DNA of 64,000 nt from Chryseobacterium sp. C-71. Lineage in GTDB: Bacteria; Bacteroidota; Bacteroidia; Flavobacteriales; Weeksellaceae. The notes below the pieces were generated by a model. That model did no database searches and had not been told where the DNA came from. It worked only from the letters and a program-made list of their open reading frames with translations. The DNA lies in assembly GCF_020911865.1 (NCBI RefSeq), contig NZ_CP087131.1, positions 3,844,001 to 3,908,000 of the forward strand, written 5' to 3'. This document shows, piece by piece, positions 8,291 through 15,700 of the stretch (the first letter of the stretch is position 1; every line of letters starts with the position of its first letter). The position numbers were made by a program, and so were the translations under genes.

Positions 8291-8635
8291 ATGAACATTA
8301 TTATCCGACTTTTCATTACAGCAATCGTAGCCTTCGTGCTTACAAAAGTGCTTTCAGGCGTGCAATTCGACGGTTTCACCGGAGCCGTTATTTTTGCCAT
8401 CGTTTTAGGAATTTTAAATCTTATTTTAAAACCGATTTTAAGCCTTTTTGGGCTTCCGTTGACGATTATTACTTTAGGTTTATTTGCTTTGGTTATTAAT
8501 GCAATAATTATTTTGGTGGCAGATTATTTTATAGATTCCATGAATGTTGATGGTTTTTGGTGGGCTTTTATTTTCAGTATTTTGCTGTCCATCATTACTT
8601 CAATTGCCAACTCGATGTTTGCAGATAAGGATTAA
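8291..8635 (+). CDS. Phage holin family (Phage_holin_4_2-like) small membrane protein
   Basis: The 114-residue product has about four hydrophobic segments (near 3-20, 28-48, 53-78 and 90-108). The typical motif GILNLILKPILSLFGLPLTIITLG is split across the second and third segments. This matches the widespread Phage_holin_4_2/DUF family of four-helix membrane proteins. Despite the name, most members are chromosomal and have no demonstrated lysis function. Nothing phage-like surrounds it. A clear terminator follows. Confidence 0.85.
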   Translation: MNIIIRLFITAIVAFVLTKVLSGVQFDGFTGAVIFAIVLGILNLILKPILSLFGLPLTIITLGLFALVINAIIILVADYFIDSMNVDGFWWAFIFSILLSIITSIANSMFADKD

Positions 8636-8663
8636 ATTAGGAATTGTTTTTAATTAATTATAG

Positions 8664-8692
8664 TCGTCAGTTTTTCAACTGACGATTTTTTT
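8664..8692 (+). terminator. Rho-independent terminator after the holin-like gene
   Basis: A 9-bp stem (TCGTCAGTT/AACTGACGA, 8664-8685) with a 4-nt loop is followed directly by seven T residues. Confidence 0.85.
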
Positions 8693-9042
8693 GTGATATT
8701 TCCAATCAATTATTTTTTTTGCATATCCGTTGTTTATCATAGTTCTTAATTTAACGCAAGGTAAAACAAGGAATTTTTAAATAATACTCGTTTTTAGGTT
8801 ATACAAAGGCGTTAACTTAACAAAGAAATGCAAGGCATTTTCAATTATTACAGATTGCGACAATCGTATTTTTTTAATCTTATATAAGCGTTAGCGGGTT
8901 TGTGAAACAAAACACAATTTGTTTAAATAAAATTTTGTGGCCTCTGTGTTCAAAACTCCACTGCATAACTGAATTAAACGGCTGCAAAAAATTTGTATTA
9001 AACTAAACTCATAATTTTCTCGCTCAATTTTATTTTAAATAT
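8693..9042. other. Gene-free spacer with a decayed dispersed element
   Basis: No convincing coding frame is seen. The stretch contains TTTTGTGGCCTCTGTGTTCAAAA at 8933-8955 (split here as TTTTGTGG, CCTCTGTG, TTCAAAA), one copy of the dispersed TTTGTG family described in the findings. It also has degenerate text such as AACGCAAGG and AAGCGTTAGCGGG of the kind found in other spacers of this window. Confidence 0.5.
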
Positions 9043-9050
9043 TAACTTTG
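9043..9050 (+). promoter_or_regulatory. -7 promoter element of the S9 peptidase gene
   Basis: TAACTTTG matches TAnnTTTG. No clear TTTG lies 19-21 bp upstream, so only half of the promoter is supported. The leader would be about 65 nt. Confidence 0.45.
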
Positions 9051-9121
9051 GCAACCTTAGATTTAACAAGAACTTTTCAAATCTTAAATCAGATTTTTTA
9101 AGTTTGATAAAATATAATTAT

Positions 9122-11116
9122 ATGAAATTGAAATACAGTCTGCTCGCTCTGGCAGCTCCGTTTATAATGAATGCACAACAAGTAATGACTCCCGAAATTC
9201 TCTGGACTTTAAAGAAAGTCGGAGTTCAGGCGGTTTCACCTGACCAGTCTTCACTTATTTATAAAGTGGGACAAGTTGATTTAAAGACTGAAAAAACTAA
9301 AAACGAAAACTATTTCCTGAATGTTTTAAACAATCAATCTTCTAAAATTGATTTAGGTAAAAAAGCATTAATTCAGTGGGATAAAAACGGATTGTACGCT
9401 CAGGAAGGCGACAAAATTTTCCTTTCAAAAGACAGCGGAAAAACCTGGACAGAATTTTACACAATCGGTGAGGTTGATAACATTGTAATTTCTCCGGACG
9501 GAAAGAAAATAGCTTTCAGCAAGCAGGTTTTGGTTGAAAAACTAATGGGGAAAGATAAATACGCAGATACTCCTAAAACAACAGCTCAGGTTTATACAGA
9601 TTTGAATCACAGACATTGGGATTATTTCAATGAAGGAAAATATAATCATGTTTTTGTGGTTGATGTTTCTGCAAACGTAGATTCTGCAAAAGATTTATTG
9701 GAAGGAAAAACATGGGATTCTCCACAAAGACCTTTCGGCGGAGCTGAAGATTTCGTTTTCAGCCCAGATTCTACGCAGCTTTTGTATGTTACAAAACCTA
9801 AAAGCGGAAAAGAATATTCTACAAGTACAAACACCGATATTTTCGCCTACGATTTAGCATCAGGAACAACTAAAAATTTAACTGAAACGAATAAAGGCTA
9901 CGATGTAAATCCTAAATTCAGTCCGGACGGAAAATCTTTGCTTTGGCAAAGTATGGAAAGAGATGGCTACGAAGCTGATAAAAACGAAATCAAAATGATG
10001 GACTGGAAATCAGGGAAGTTATCAAACCTTACGAAAGCTTGGGACGAAAGTGTTTCCGGCGATGTTTTCTGGAGTGGAGATTCTAAAGCAATTTATTTTA
10101 CAGCAGCTTACAGAGGGACAAAACAGTTGTTTTCTTTAGACACAAAATCTTCAAAAGTTCAGCAGATTACCAAAGGTGATTTTGATATAAATGAAATTTT
10201 TGCAGATCAAAAAAGTTCACTTTTAGTTTCAAAAACAGATATCAATCACGCATCAGAAATATTCTCTGTAAATCTTAAAAACGGTGAACTGCAACAAGTT
10301 ACTGAAGCCAATAAAGATACTTACGCAAAATTAGCACAAGGAAAATCTGAATTGAAGATGGTGAAAACCACAGACGGAAAAGAAATGGGAGTTTGGTTTC
10401 ATTATCCGCCCAACTTCGATCCTAATAAAAAATATCCGACTTTAGTGTATTGTCAGGGCGGTCCGCAATCTGCTTTAACCCAATTTTTCAGCACAAGATG
10501 GAATTTTGCTTTAATGGCAGCCAACGGATACATCGTAGTCGCACCAAACAGAAGAGGAATGCCGGGTTGGGGAACCAAATGGAACGAAGAAATCTCAAGA
10601 GATTGGGGCGGACAACCGATAAGAGATTATCTGTCTGCCACGGACTATGCTAAAACTTTGCCTTATGTAGACGGTGATAGAGTAGCGGCAGTTGGTGCAA
10701 GTTATGGTGGTTACAGCGTATTTATGCTAGCTGGAGTTCACAACAACAGATTCAAAACATTCATCGCCCACGATGGTTTATTTGATATGAAATCTTGGTA
10801 TTTAACAACCGAAGAACTTTGGTTTGCGAATTGGGATTTAGGTTCTCCGTGGGAAAAACCACTTCCGAAAGCTTATACAGAATTTAACCCAAGCAATTTT
10901 GTTGACAAATGGAATAAACCGATCATGATTTTTCAAGGTGGAATTGATTTCAGAGTAGGGTATGAGCAAGGTCAGGAAGCTTTTCAGGCAGCAAAACTGA
11001 AAGGTTTAAAATCAAAATTAGTCTATTTCCCGAACGAAAACCACTGGGTTCTTCATCCACAAAACGGATTGGTTTGGCAGAGAGAATTTTTTGATTGGTT
11101 GAAAGAAACTTTGTAA
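9122..11116 (+). CDS. Secreted S9 family prolyl oligopeptidase/dipeptidyl aminopeptidase
   Basis: The 664-residue protein starts at the ATG at 9122, which begins a signal peptide (MKLKYSLLALAAPFIMNAQQ). An upstream in-frame TTG would add six residues and is less likely. Residues about 30-390 form a WD40-like beta-propeller (repeats such as SPDGKKIAFSK, FSPDSTQLLY, FSPDGKSLLW). The C-terminal alpha/beta hydrolase domain carries the nucleophile in GASYGGYS (Ser near 527), an Asp in GGIDFRVG and the His in NENHWV, completing an S9 triad. It probably degrades oligopeptides in the periplasm. It has its own promoter and is followed by a cluster of hairpins. Confidence 0.95.
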   Translation: MKLKYSLLALAAPFIMNAQQVMTPEILWTLKKVGVQAVSPDQSSLIYKVGQVDLKTEKTKNENYFLNVLNNQSSKIDLGKKALIQWDKNGLYAQEGDKIFLSKDSGKTWTEFYTIGEVDNIVISPDGKKIAFSKQVLVEKLMGKDKYADTPKTTAQVYTDLNHRHWDYFNEGKYNHVFVVDVSANVDSAKDLLEGKTWDSPQRPFGGAEDFVFSPDSTQLLYVTKPKSGKEYSTSTNTDIFAYDLASGTTKNLTETNKGYDVNPKFSPDGKSLLWQSMERDGYEADKNEIKMMDWKSGKLSNLTKAWDESVSGDVFWSGDSKAIYFTAAYRGTKQLFSLDTKSSKVQQITKGDFDINEIFADQKSSLLVSKTDINHASEIFSVNLKNGELQQVTEANKDTYAKLAQGKSELKMVKTTDGKEMGVWFHYPPNFDPNKKYPTLVYCQGGPQSALTQFFSTRWNFALMAANGYIVVAPNRRGMPGWGTKWNEEISRDWGGQPIRDYLSATDYAKTLPYVDGDRVAAVGASYGGYSVFMLAGVHNNRFKTFIAHDGLFDMKSWYLTTEELWFANWDLGSPWEKPLPKAYTEFNPSNFVDKWNKPIMIFQGGIDFRVGYEQGQEAFQAAKLKGLKSKLVYFPNENHWVLHPQNGLVWQREFFDWLKETL

Positions 11117-11135
11117 TTATAATTGCACGAGAATT

Positions 11136-11152
11136 CCCCTCCTTTGGAGGGG
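11136..11152. repeat. Palindromic element CCCCTCC-TTT-GGAGGGG
   Basis: A perfect 7-bp GC-rich stem with a TTT loop starts a longer conserved-looking stretch. It is followed by an ATTCAAAGAAT palindrome and GACGGGGTGGT, to about 11186. It stands out strongly from the AT-rich background and lies 20 nt after the peptidase stop. It may act as a terminator but has the look of a dispersed REP-like element. Confidence 0.65.
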
Positions 11153-11230
11153 TGGCGAAAATTCAAAGAATTTTTGACGGGGTGGTCAAAACATTTTCAA
11201 GAATTATTAGATTATAAAAAAATCAATAAG

Positions 11231-11256
11231 AGCGGACTTTAGTCCGCTTTTGTTTT
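11231..11256 (+). terminator. Hairpin terminator AGCGGACT/AGTCCGCT with T tract
   Basis: An 8-bp perfect stem (11231-11238 and 11241-11248) with a 2-nt apex (in effect a 4-nt loop) is followed by TTTTGTTTT. A second hairpin, TTGGCT-TC-AGCCAA, sits at 11264-11277, just before the promoter of the next gene. Confidence 0.65.
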
Positions 11257-11283
11257 CAAACCATTGGCTTCAGCCAAAGTTTA

Positions 11284-11291
11284 TATATTTG
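11284..11291 (+). promoter_or_regulatory. -7 promoter element of the DNA glycosylase gene
   Basis: TATATTTG is a full match to TAnnTTTG and ends only 4 nt before the ATG at 11296. Transcription would start at or next to the start codon, giving a leaderless or nearly leaderless message. Confidence 0.5.
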
Positions 11292-11295
11292 AATC

Positions 11296-11784
11296 ATGCA
11301 AAACCGCATCTCATCATTTCCACCAATTATCAATGATACTTCTAAAATCATAATTTTAGGATCAATCCCAGGTGTGAAATCTTTAGAAAAGCAACAATAT
11401 TATGGTCATCCGCAGAATAAATTCTGGAGGATTATTTTTGACTTATTTAATGAAGAATTTACGGAAGATTATGCTGAAAGAATTGCTATATTAAAGAAAA
11501 ATCATGTTGCACTTTGGGATGTTATTGATTCTTGCGAACGGAAAGGTAGTTTAGATTCTGAGATTAAAAATGAAGAAGCTAACCAAATCTCTGAACTTTT
11601 AGAGCAATACCCAAACATCCAAGCAATCTTTTGCAACGGTGGAAAGTCTCACAAAAATTTGCAGAAATTATTAGGCGAAAATTTTAGAATTCCTATCTAT
11701 TTGTTGCCTTCGACAAGTCCACTTCACACTATTTCTTTTGAACGAAAATTTGAAGATTGGAAAAAGATTTTAGAATATATATAA
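11296..11784 (+). CDS. DNA-deoxyinosine/uracil glycosylase, UDG superfamily (HDG type)
   Basis: The 162-residue protein belongs to the compact UDG-fold family that includes hypoxanthine-DNA glycosylase (family 6). Motif 1 reads LGSIPGVKSLEKQQYYGHPQNKFW, ending in the NxFW seen in this branch. Motif 2 is LPSTSPLHT near the C-terminus. The product would remove deaminated bases (hypoxanthine, perhaps uracil) from DNA. There is no signal peptide, as expected for a cytoplasmic repair enzyme. It is likely a single-gene unit with the promoter at 11284. Confidence 0.88.
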   Translation: MQNRISSFPPIINDTSKIIILGSIPGVKSLEKQQYYGHPQNKFWRIIFDLFNEEFTEDYAERIAILKKNHVALWDVIDSCERKGSLDSEIKNEEANQISELLEQYPNIQAIFCNGGKSHKNLQKLLGENFRIPIYLLPSTSPLHTISFERKFEDWKKILEYI

Positions 11785-11808
11785 ATTTAGTATTTTATTT
11801 AAAAAAGA

Positions 11809-11816
11809 TATATTTG
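11809..11816 (+). promoter_or_regulatory. -7 promoter element upstream of the secreted paralogue pair
   Basis: TATATTTG matches TAnnTTTG, with a near-consensus TTTA about 20 bp upstream (11786-11789). It favours the ATG at 11839, which begins a signal peptide, over the ATG at 11827. Confidence 0.5.
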
Positions 11817-11838
11817 CATTTCGCAAATGTTCTCAAAA

Positions 11839-12513
11839 ATGAAAAAAAATCTTTCCGTATTATTCTTTTTAATATCAATATTTAGCTTCTCACAGGAAAT
11901 ATCTTTTGATTATTTGATAGAGAAGATAAGTGTTTCAAGAGAGAAATATAGAAGTTTTAAATTTTTTAATTCTAAAACAAAACAGTTTCTTTCTGTAAGT
12001 AAACATAACCAGAAATTTATTGGATCGCTAAATGATATGGATGAAAAACTCTTACACTATTTTTATATATATGAAAAAGATGGCAAATATACTGCAGTTT
12101 ACAGTGACTCATATCCTAATGATTCAACAATAAACAAAAATGATGTGGATAGTAAATCTGCTAATCATGATGATATAGAAATATATAAAGTTGACGATTT
12201 AAACTATAAAGTCAATTTGTTTAGTAAAAACAAATCAAAAAAAAGTAGAATCAGTGTAGATGTTATTTTAGAAAAATCTGAGTTTAATTTTTTAGAAATT
12301 TTTATTGATTCGCTAGAAAGGGTTTCTATATCAACAATGTTAGAAAAGGAAGTAAATAAAGATGGATGCTGTTACAGAACAGTCAAGTATGATGTTACTT
12401 ATAGAAAAAACAATGTAGTTTCCAATACTAATACTATGAAAAAAGTCGATTTGAAATTGACAATACCAGATAAGTTAAATATAAAATCTCTTCAGTCTTC
12501 AACAAGTCGATAA
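11839..12513 (+). CDS. Secreted protein of unknown function, first of a paralogous pair
   Basis: The 224-residue product opens with a signal peptide (MKKNLSVLFFLISIFSFSQE). No family is recognised. The mature start EISFDYLIEKISVSREKYR resembles that of the next gene (EYHFDYFVKEKSVHLKSVK). Both also share a C-terminal layout (paired basic cluster, then a VDLKLTIP-like end). The pair thus appears to be a tandem duplication with strong divergence. Two cysteines sit together (GCCYR). Base composition is clearly more AT-rich than in housekeeping neighbours. Confidence 0.65.
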   Translation: MKKNLSVLFFLISIFSFSQEISFDYLIEKISVSREKYRSFKFFNSKTKQFLSVSKHNQKFIGSLNDMDEKLLHYFYIYEKDGKYTAVYSDSYPNDSTINKNDVDSKSANHDDIEIYKVDDLNYKVNLFSKNKSKKSRISVDVILEKSEFNFLEIFIDSLERVSISTMLEKEVNKDGCCYRTVKYDVTYRKNNVVSNTNTMKKVDLKLTIPDKLNIKSLQSSTSR

Positions 12514-12549
12514 TCTTAAAGATACATTTTTTAGCTAAACATTTTTGCA

Positions 12550-13227
12550 ATGAGAAACTTTTTTTTAATATTACTATGTTTTGTATCAACACTTGTATTA
12601 TCTCAAGAATATCATTTTGATTATTTTGTAAAGGAAAAATCAGTTCATTTGAAGTCGGTAAAAAGTGAGTGGTTTAACGATTGGTTTTACAATTCAACAT
12701 CTGATACTAAAATTTATTTAGAGAATTATAATAATAAAACTATTGCCATATTATATTCAGAAGATAAAAAACTAAAACATATTTTCAAAGTAAATAAACT
12801 TAAAGAACAAATCAATTTCGTTTATAAACATTCCAGGAGATTAAATGAAAGTGATATTCCCACAACACCTTACAAAGGAAAAGAAGTCTTTGAGATTAAA
12901 AAACTTGATTCTTTGAAATATAGTTTTGCTGTTTTCAAGGATTCAAAACGGAAAAAGAAAGAAATTGACGCAGTTATAAATTTAGATATTGGAGAGTTTG
13001 AATATATTGATTTTAGAATAGATCATATAATTACACGAGAAGCTGAAAAACACTTGAAAAATTTGCTTAATCAGAATCAAAAATATATAGTTAGAAGTGT
13101 TGATTATAAATACAATTCTAAATATAATAGAATTAATTCTTTTGAATCTATTCAAAAAGTTAACTTGACTGTAGAAGTACCTGAAATTTTAAAAGAACCT
13201 AACCATTGGTCAGATTTTGAAGACTAA
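12550..13227 (+). CDS. Secreted protein of unknown function, second of the pair
   Basis: The 225-residue product begins with a signal peptide (MRNFFLILLCFVSTLVLSQE) and lies 36 nt after the previous gene. It shares the start (QE-x2-FDY) and the closing pattern (QKVNLTVEVPE against KKVDLKLTIPD) with that gene. No catalytic motif is visible, and the family is not recognised. The gene is followed by a strong terminator, so the pair probably forms a short operon. A role at the cell surface or in the periplasm is likely from the signal peptides alone. Confidence 0.65.
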   Translation: MRNFFLILLCFVSTLVLSQEYHFDYFVKEKSVHLKSVKSEWFNDWFYNSTSDTKIYLENYNNKTIAILYSEDKKLKHIFKVNKLKEQINFVYKHSRRLNESDIPTTPYKGKEVFEIKKLDSLKYSFAVFKDSKRKKKEIDAVINLDIGEFEYIDFRIDHIITREAEKHLKNLLNQNQKYIVRSVDYKYNSKYNRINSFESIQKVNLTVEVPEILKEPNHWSDFED

Positions 13228-13260
13228 AAAAAATGTCAACCGAACTTGGTTGACATTTTT
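13228..13260 (+). terminator. Rho-independent terminator after the paralogue pair
   Basis: AATGTCAACC (13232-13241) and GGTTGACATT (13248-13257) form a 10-bp stem with a 6-nt loop. Flanking A and T runs allow use from both strands, though the distance fits the plus-strand pair best. Confidence 0.85.
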
Positions 13261-13281
13261 CAATAATATATCATTGTAATT

Positions 13282-13974
13282 TTACTTCGCCACCACATAA
13301 ATCTCCTCATATGGCTGTATCAAAACCCATCCATTTCCTGAAAACTTCATCTGAAATTCTTCACCACTGCCTCTTCCAATCAAACTTTTAAAAGAAACAT
13401 TGGTTTTAAGTTCCGGACTTAAATTTCCAGACCATGCAACCGTGGCATTTGGATCAGTAAAAACCGGAGCATCAGGTGTTACCATCAATGTTAAAGGCTC
13501 ACCATGAGTAGTAATGGCAATGTGACCAGTTCCTGAAAGTTTTACTTGGAAAAGTCCTCCAGACATCATTCCGGCAATGCTTTTTAACATCGTGATGTCG
13601 CTTTTAACGCTTTGTTCGTGCGCTAGAACATCATTTCCGTTCACGAAAAGAGTTTCGTTGTTCAAATATAAGATTCTAACCTTTTTTCCTGAATCGGCAA
13701 CATATAATTTTCCAGTTCCCTCTGCTTTCATCAGTTTTGCACCTTCTCCGCTGATTGCTTTTTTCAACATATTTCCCAATCCGCCGGAAAGCATTCCTTG
13801 TCTTTCAAAGTTGACATTTCCAACGTAGCCAACCATACTCCCAGTTTTTGTCCAGACCGCTTGATTGTTTAGGTTAATTTCTAAAAGTGCAGGTTTTTCC
13901 AATTCGAAATAATCTCTTTCAAGAGGATTTTCTTTGGTTTCTTTTACGAATTCTTCTAAAGAATATTTGCTCAT
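13282..13974 (-). CDS. AIM24 family protein
   Basis: The 230-residue protein starts at the ATG ending at 13974 (MSKYSLEEF). A longer in-frame extension to 14184 would run through the queA promoter and into queA, and is rejected. It shows the glycine-rich beta-structure of the AIM24/TIGR00266 family: KTGSMVGYVGNV, LGNMLKKAISGEGAKLMKAEG, GNDVLAHEQSVKSDI and MKFSGNGWVLIQPYEE. The family is widespread and named after a mitochondrial inner-membrane organising protein. Its bacterial function is undefined. The gene is divergent from queA. Confidence 0.85.
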   Translation of the reverse strand: MSKYSLEEFVKETKENPLERDYFELEKPALLEINLNNQAVWTKTGSMVGYVGNVNFERQGMLSGGLGNMLKKAISGEGAKLMKAEGTGKLYVADSGKKVRILYLNNETLFVNGNDVLAHEQSVKSDITMLKSIAGMMSGGLFQVKLSGTGHIAITTHGEPLTLMVTPDAPVFTDPNATVAWSGNLSPELKTNVSFKSLIGRGSGEEFQMKFSGNGWVLIQPYEEIYVVAK

Positions 13975-14085
13975 AAGTGTAATTTTAATTCCGTCTAAAA
14001 TACTGTTTTTTCTTGTAATAATTAAACAAAATAAAAAAATGTAGTACTTTAAAATCCCTGCCAGCACCGATAGTGAAATAAAGAC

Positions 14086-14117
14086 TTGACAAAGGGGTAT
14101 CGAATGTTGTATATTTG
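14086..14117 (+). promoter_or_regulatory. Promoter of queA
   Basis: TTG (14086-14088) and TATATTTG (14110-14117) are separated by 21 bp, matching the Bacteroidota promoter consensus. The leader to the queA ATG at 14175 would be about 50 nt. Confidence 0.75.
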
Positions 14118-14174
14118 CAGTCCGAAAAATTACATCCGTAATTTTTGTATAATTTTTAAACCGTAATTTAAAAA

Positions 14175-15224
14175 ATGAAGACATCCGATTTTAATTTTGA
14201 TCTCCCTGAAGAATTATTGGCAGAGCATCCGTCTGAACATAGAGACGAGTCTAGGTTGATGGTTCTTGATAGAAAAAATCAAACTATAGAGCACAAAACA
14301 TTTAAAGACGTTGTAGATTATTTTGATGAAAAAGATTTATTCATCTTCAACAACACTAAAGTTTTCCCGGCACGTCTTTACGGAAATAAAGAAAAAACAG
14401 GAGCTAAAATCGAAGTTTTCTTGTTGAGAGAGCTTGATAAAGAAACCCGTGTTTGGGATGTTTTGGTAGATCCTGCAAGAAAAATCAGAATTGGTAACAA
14501 ATTATTTTTCACCGAAGATGAATCTTTAGTTGCTGAGGTAATTGATAATACAACCTCTAGAGGTAGAACATTGAGATTTTTATTCGACGGTTCTTACGAA
14601 GAATTTCGTAAAAAATTGAACGAGCTAGGAGAAACTCCTCTTCCGAAATATATCAAAAGAGATGTTGAACCGGAAGATGCTGAAAGATACCAGACGATTT
14701 ATGCTAAAGTAGAAGGAGCTGTAGCGGCGCCAACTGCAGGTCTGCATTTCTCAAGACATTTGATGAAAAGATTGGAAATCAAAGGAATCGATTTTGCTGA
14801 AGTAACCCTTCACGTAGGATTAGGAACTTTCAACCCGATTGAAGTAGAAGATCTTTCTAAGCATAAAATGGAATCTGAAGAAATCATCATCGATGAGAAA
14901 AATGCTGAAATCATCAACAAGGCCGTACAGGAAAACAGAAGAGTATGTGCAGTAGGAACAACTACGATGAGAGCGATTGAAACTTCAGTTTCTTCAAACA
15001 GAAAAATCTCAGCGTTCAATGGCTGGACAAATAAATTTATTTACCCGCCTCACGATTTTGGAGTTGCCAATACGATGATTACTAATTTCCACACGCCAAA
15101 ATCTACATTGATGATGATGATTGCAGCGTTTGCAGGAAAAGATTTTTTAATGCAGGCATACGAAGAAGCGGTAAGAGAAAAGTATAAATTCTATTCTTAC
15201 GGTGACGCAATGCTTATTATATAA
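14175..15224 (+). CDS. queA: S-adenosylmethionine:tRNA ribosyltransferase-isomerase QueA
   Basis: QueA transfers and isomerises the ribosyl part of AdoMet onto 7-aminomethyl-deazaguanine in tRNA, making epoxyqueuosine at the wobble base. The 349-residue length and the sequence fit the family throughout: [21 protein letters not shown] at the start, [52 protein letters not shown] and [23 protein letters not shown] near the end. It has its own strong promoter. It ends 4 nt before the inverted-repeat cassette that separates it from rlmN. Confidence 0.97.
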   Translation: MKTSDFNFDLPEELLAEHPSEHRDESRLMVLDRKNQTIEHKTFKDVVDYFDEKDLFIFNNTKVFPARLYGNKEKTGAKIEVFLLRELDKETRVWDVLVDPARKIRIGNKLFFTEDESLVAEVIDNTTSRGRTLRFLFDGSYEEFRKKLNELGETPLPKYIKRDVEPEDAERYQTIYAKVEGAVAAPTAGLHFSRHLMKRLEIKGIDFAEVTLHVGLGTFNPIEVEDLSKHKMESEEIIIDEKNAEIINKAVQENRRVCAVGTTTMRAIETSVSSNRKISAFNGWTNKFIYPPHDFGVANTMITNFHTPKSTLMMMIAAFAGKDFLMQAYEEAVREKYKFYSYGDAMLII

Positions 15225-15227
15225 TAT

Positions 15228-15262
15228 AAAGTAAAAAGAGCCAAGTAAAAAGGAAAAAGTAA
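15228..15262 (+). repeat. Left inverted repeat of the four-helix-bundle cassette
   Basis: AAAGAGCCAAGTAAAAAGG at 15235-15253, continuing as AAAAAGTAA, is matched in inverted orientation just before rlmN (15669-15696) at about 24 of 28 positions. It begins a few nt after the queA stop. Confidence 0.75.
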
Positions 15263-15271
15263 GGAAGTGTA

Positions 15272-15619
15272 ATGAAACAGAATGATTTGCTATTAAGAAC
15301 GTTTGACTTTGGTGTTAATTGTCTTAAATTTTTAAGAAAACTTCCAAATGATTCTGAAAGTAAATTAATAAGATTTCAATTAGGAAAATCAGCAACTTCA
15401 ATTGGTGCAAATTATGAAGAGTCCCAAGCAGGATCTTCAAAAGCAGATTTTAGAAATAAAGTTAAAATTGCATTACGTGAAGCCAGAGAAGCCAATTTTT
15501 GGTTACGAATCTTAGAAAAATTGGACGCTTATGATTCTGAAGAGTTTAAAAATTTGTTGAAAGAAAGTAACGAATTAAAAAATATTCTCGCAACGATTGT
15601 AAACAACACTAAAATATAA
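15272..15619 (+). CDS. Four-helix-bundle protein of the S23/IVP (Avd-like) family
   Basis: The 115-residue protein is predicted all-helical. It shows the family pattern: a hydrophobic first helix (LLLRTFDFGVNCLKFLRKLP), then RFQLGKSATSIGANYEESQAGSSKADF, then KIALREAREANFWLRIL. The family was named after proteins encoded in 23S rRNA intervening sequences and includes Avd accessory proteins of diversity-generating retroelements. No rRNA gene, reverse transcriptase or variable-repeat target is present in this window. The gene is enclosed by imperfect inverted repeats and inserted between two RNA-modification genes, so it may be part of a small mobile unit. Confidence 0.88.
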   Translation: MKQNDLLLRTFDFGVNCLKFLRKLPNDSESKLIRFQLGKSATSIGANYEESQAGSSKADFRNKVKIALREAREANFWLRILEKLDAYDSEEFKNLLKESNELKNILATIVNNTKI

Positions 15620-15668
15620 TTACATAAAACCTTTATTCCTTTCGTTTTTATTTGGCTCTTTAAACTTT

Positions 15669-15696
15669 TTACATTTACCTTTTACCTTGGCTCTTT
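15669..15696 (-). repeat. Right inverted repeat of the four-helix-bundle cassette
   Basis: CCTTTTACCTTGGCTCTTT (15678-15696) is the reverse complement of the left repeat with two mismatches in 19. A further inverted TTTGGCTCTTT at 15651-15661 suggests a doubled right end. The repeat ends 4 nt before the rlmN ATG. Confidence 0.75.
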
Positions 15697-15700
15697 AATC

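Noticed and set aside
8122..8499. Overlapping short frames on both strands between the thioesterase and holin-like genes
   Set aside because: They run through the 17-bp palindrome and across the holin-like gene in other frames; composition is not protein-like.
8291..8635. A prophage remnant inferred from the holin-like gene
   Set aside because: The family is mostly chromosomal and no other phage gene, integrase or attachment site is nearby.
13975..14184. N-terminal extension of the AIM24 protein
   Set aside because: It would cover the queA promoter and overlap the queA start; the family's usual start is at 13974.
15272..15619. A diversity-generating retroelement or a 23S rRNA intervening sequence
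   Set aside because: No reverse transcriptase, template/variable repeat pair or rRNA sequence is present; only the Avd/S23-like protein is seen.
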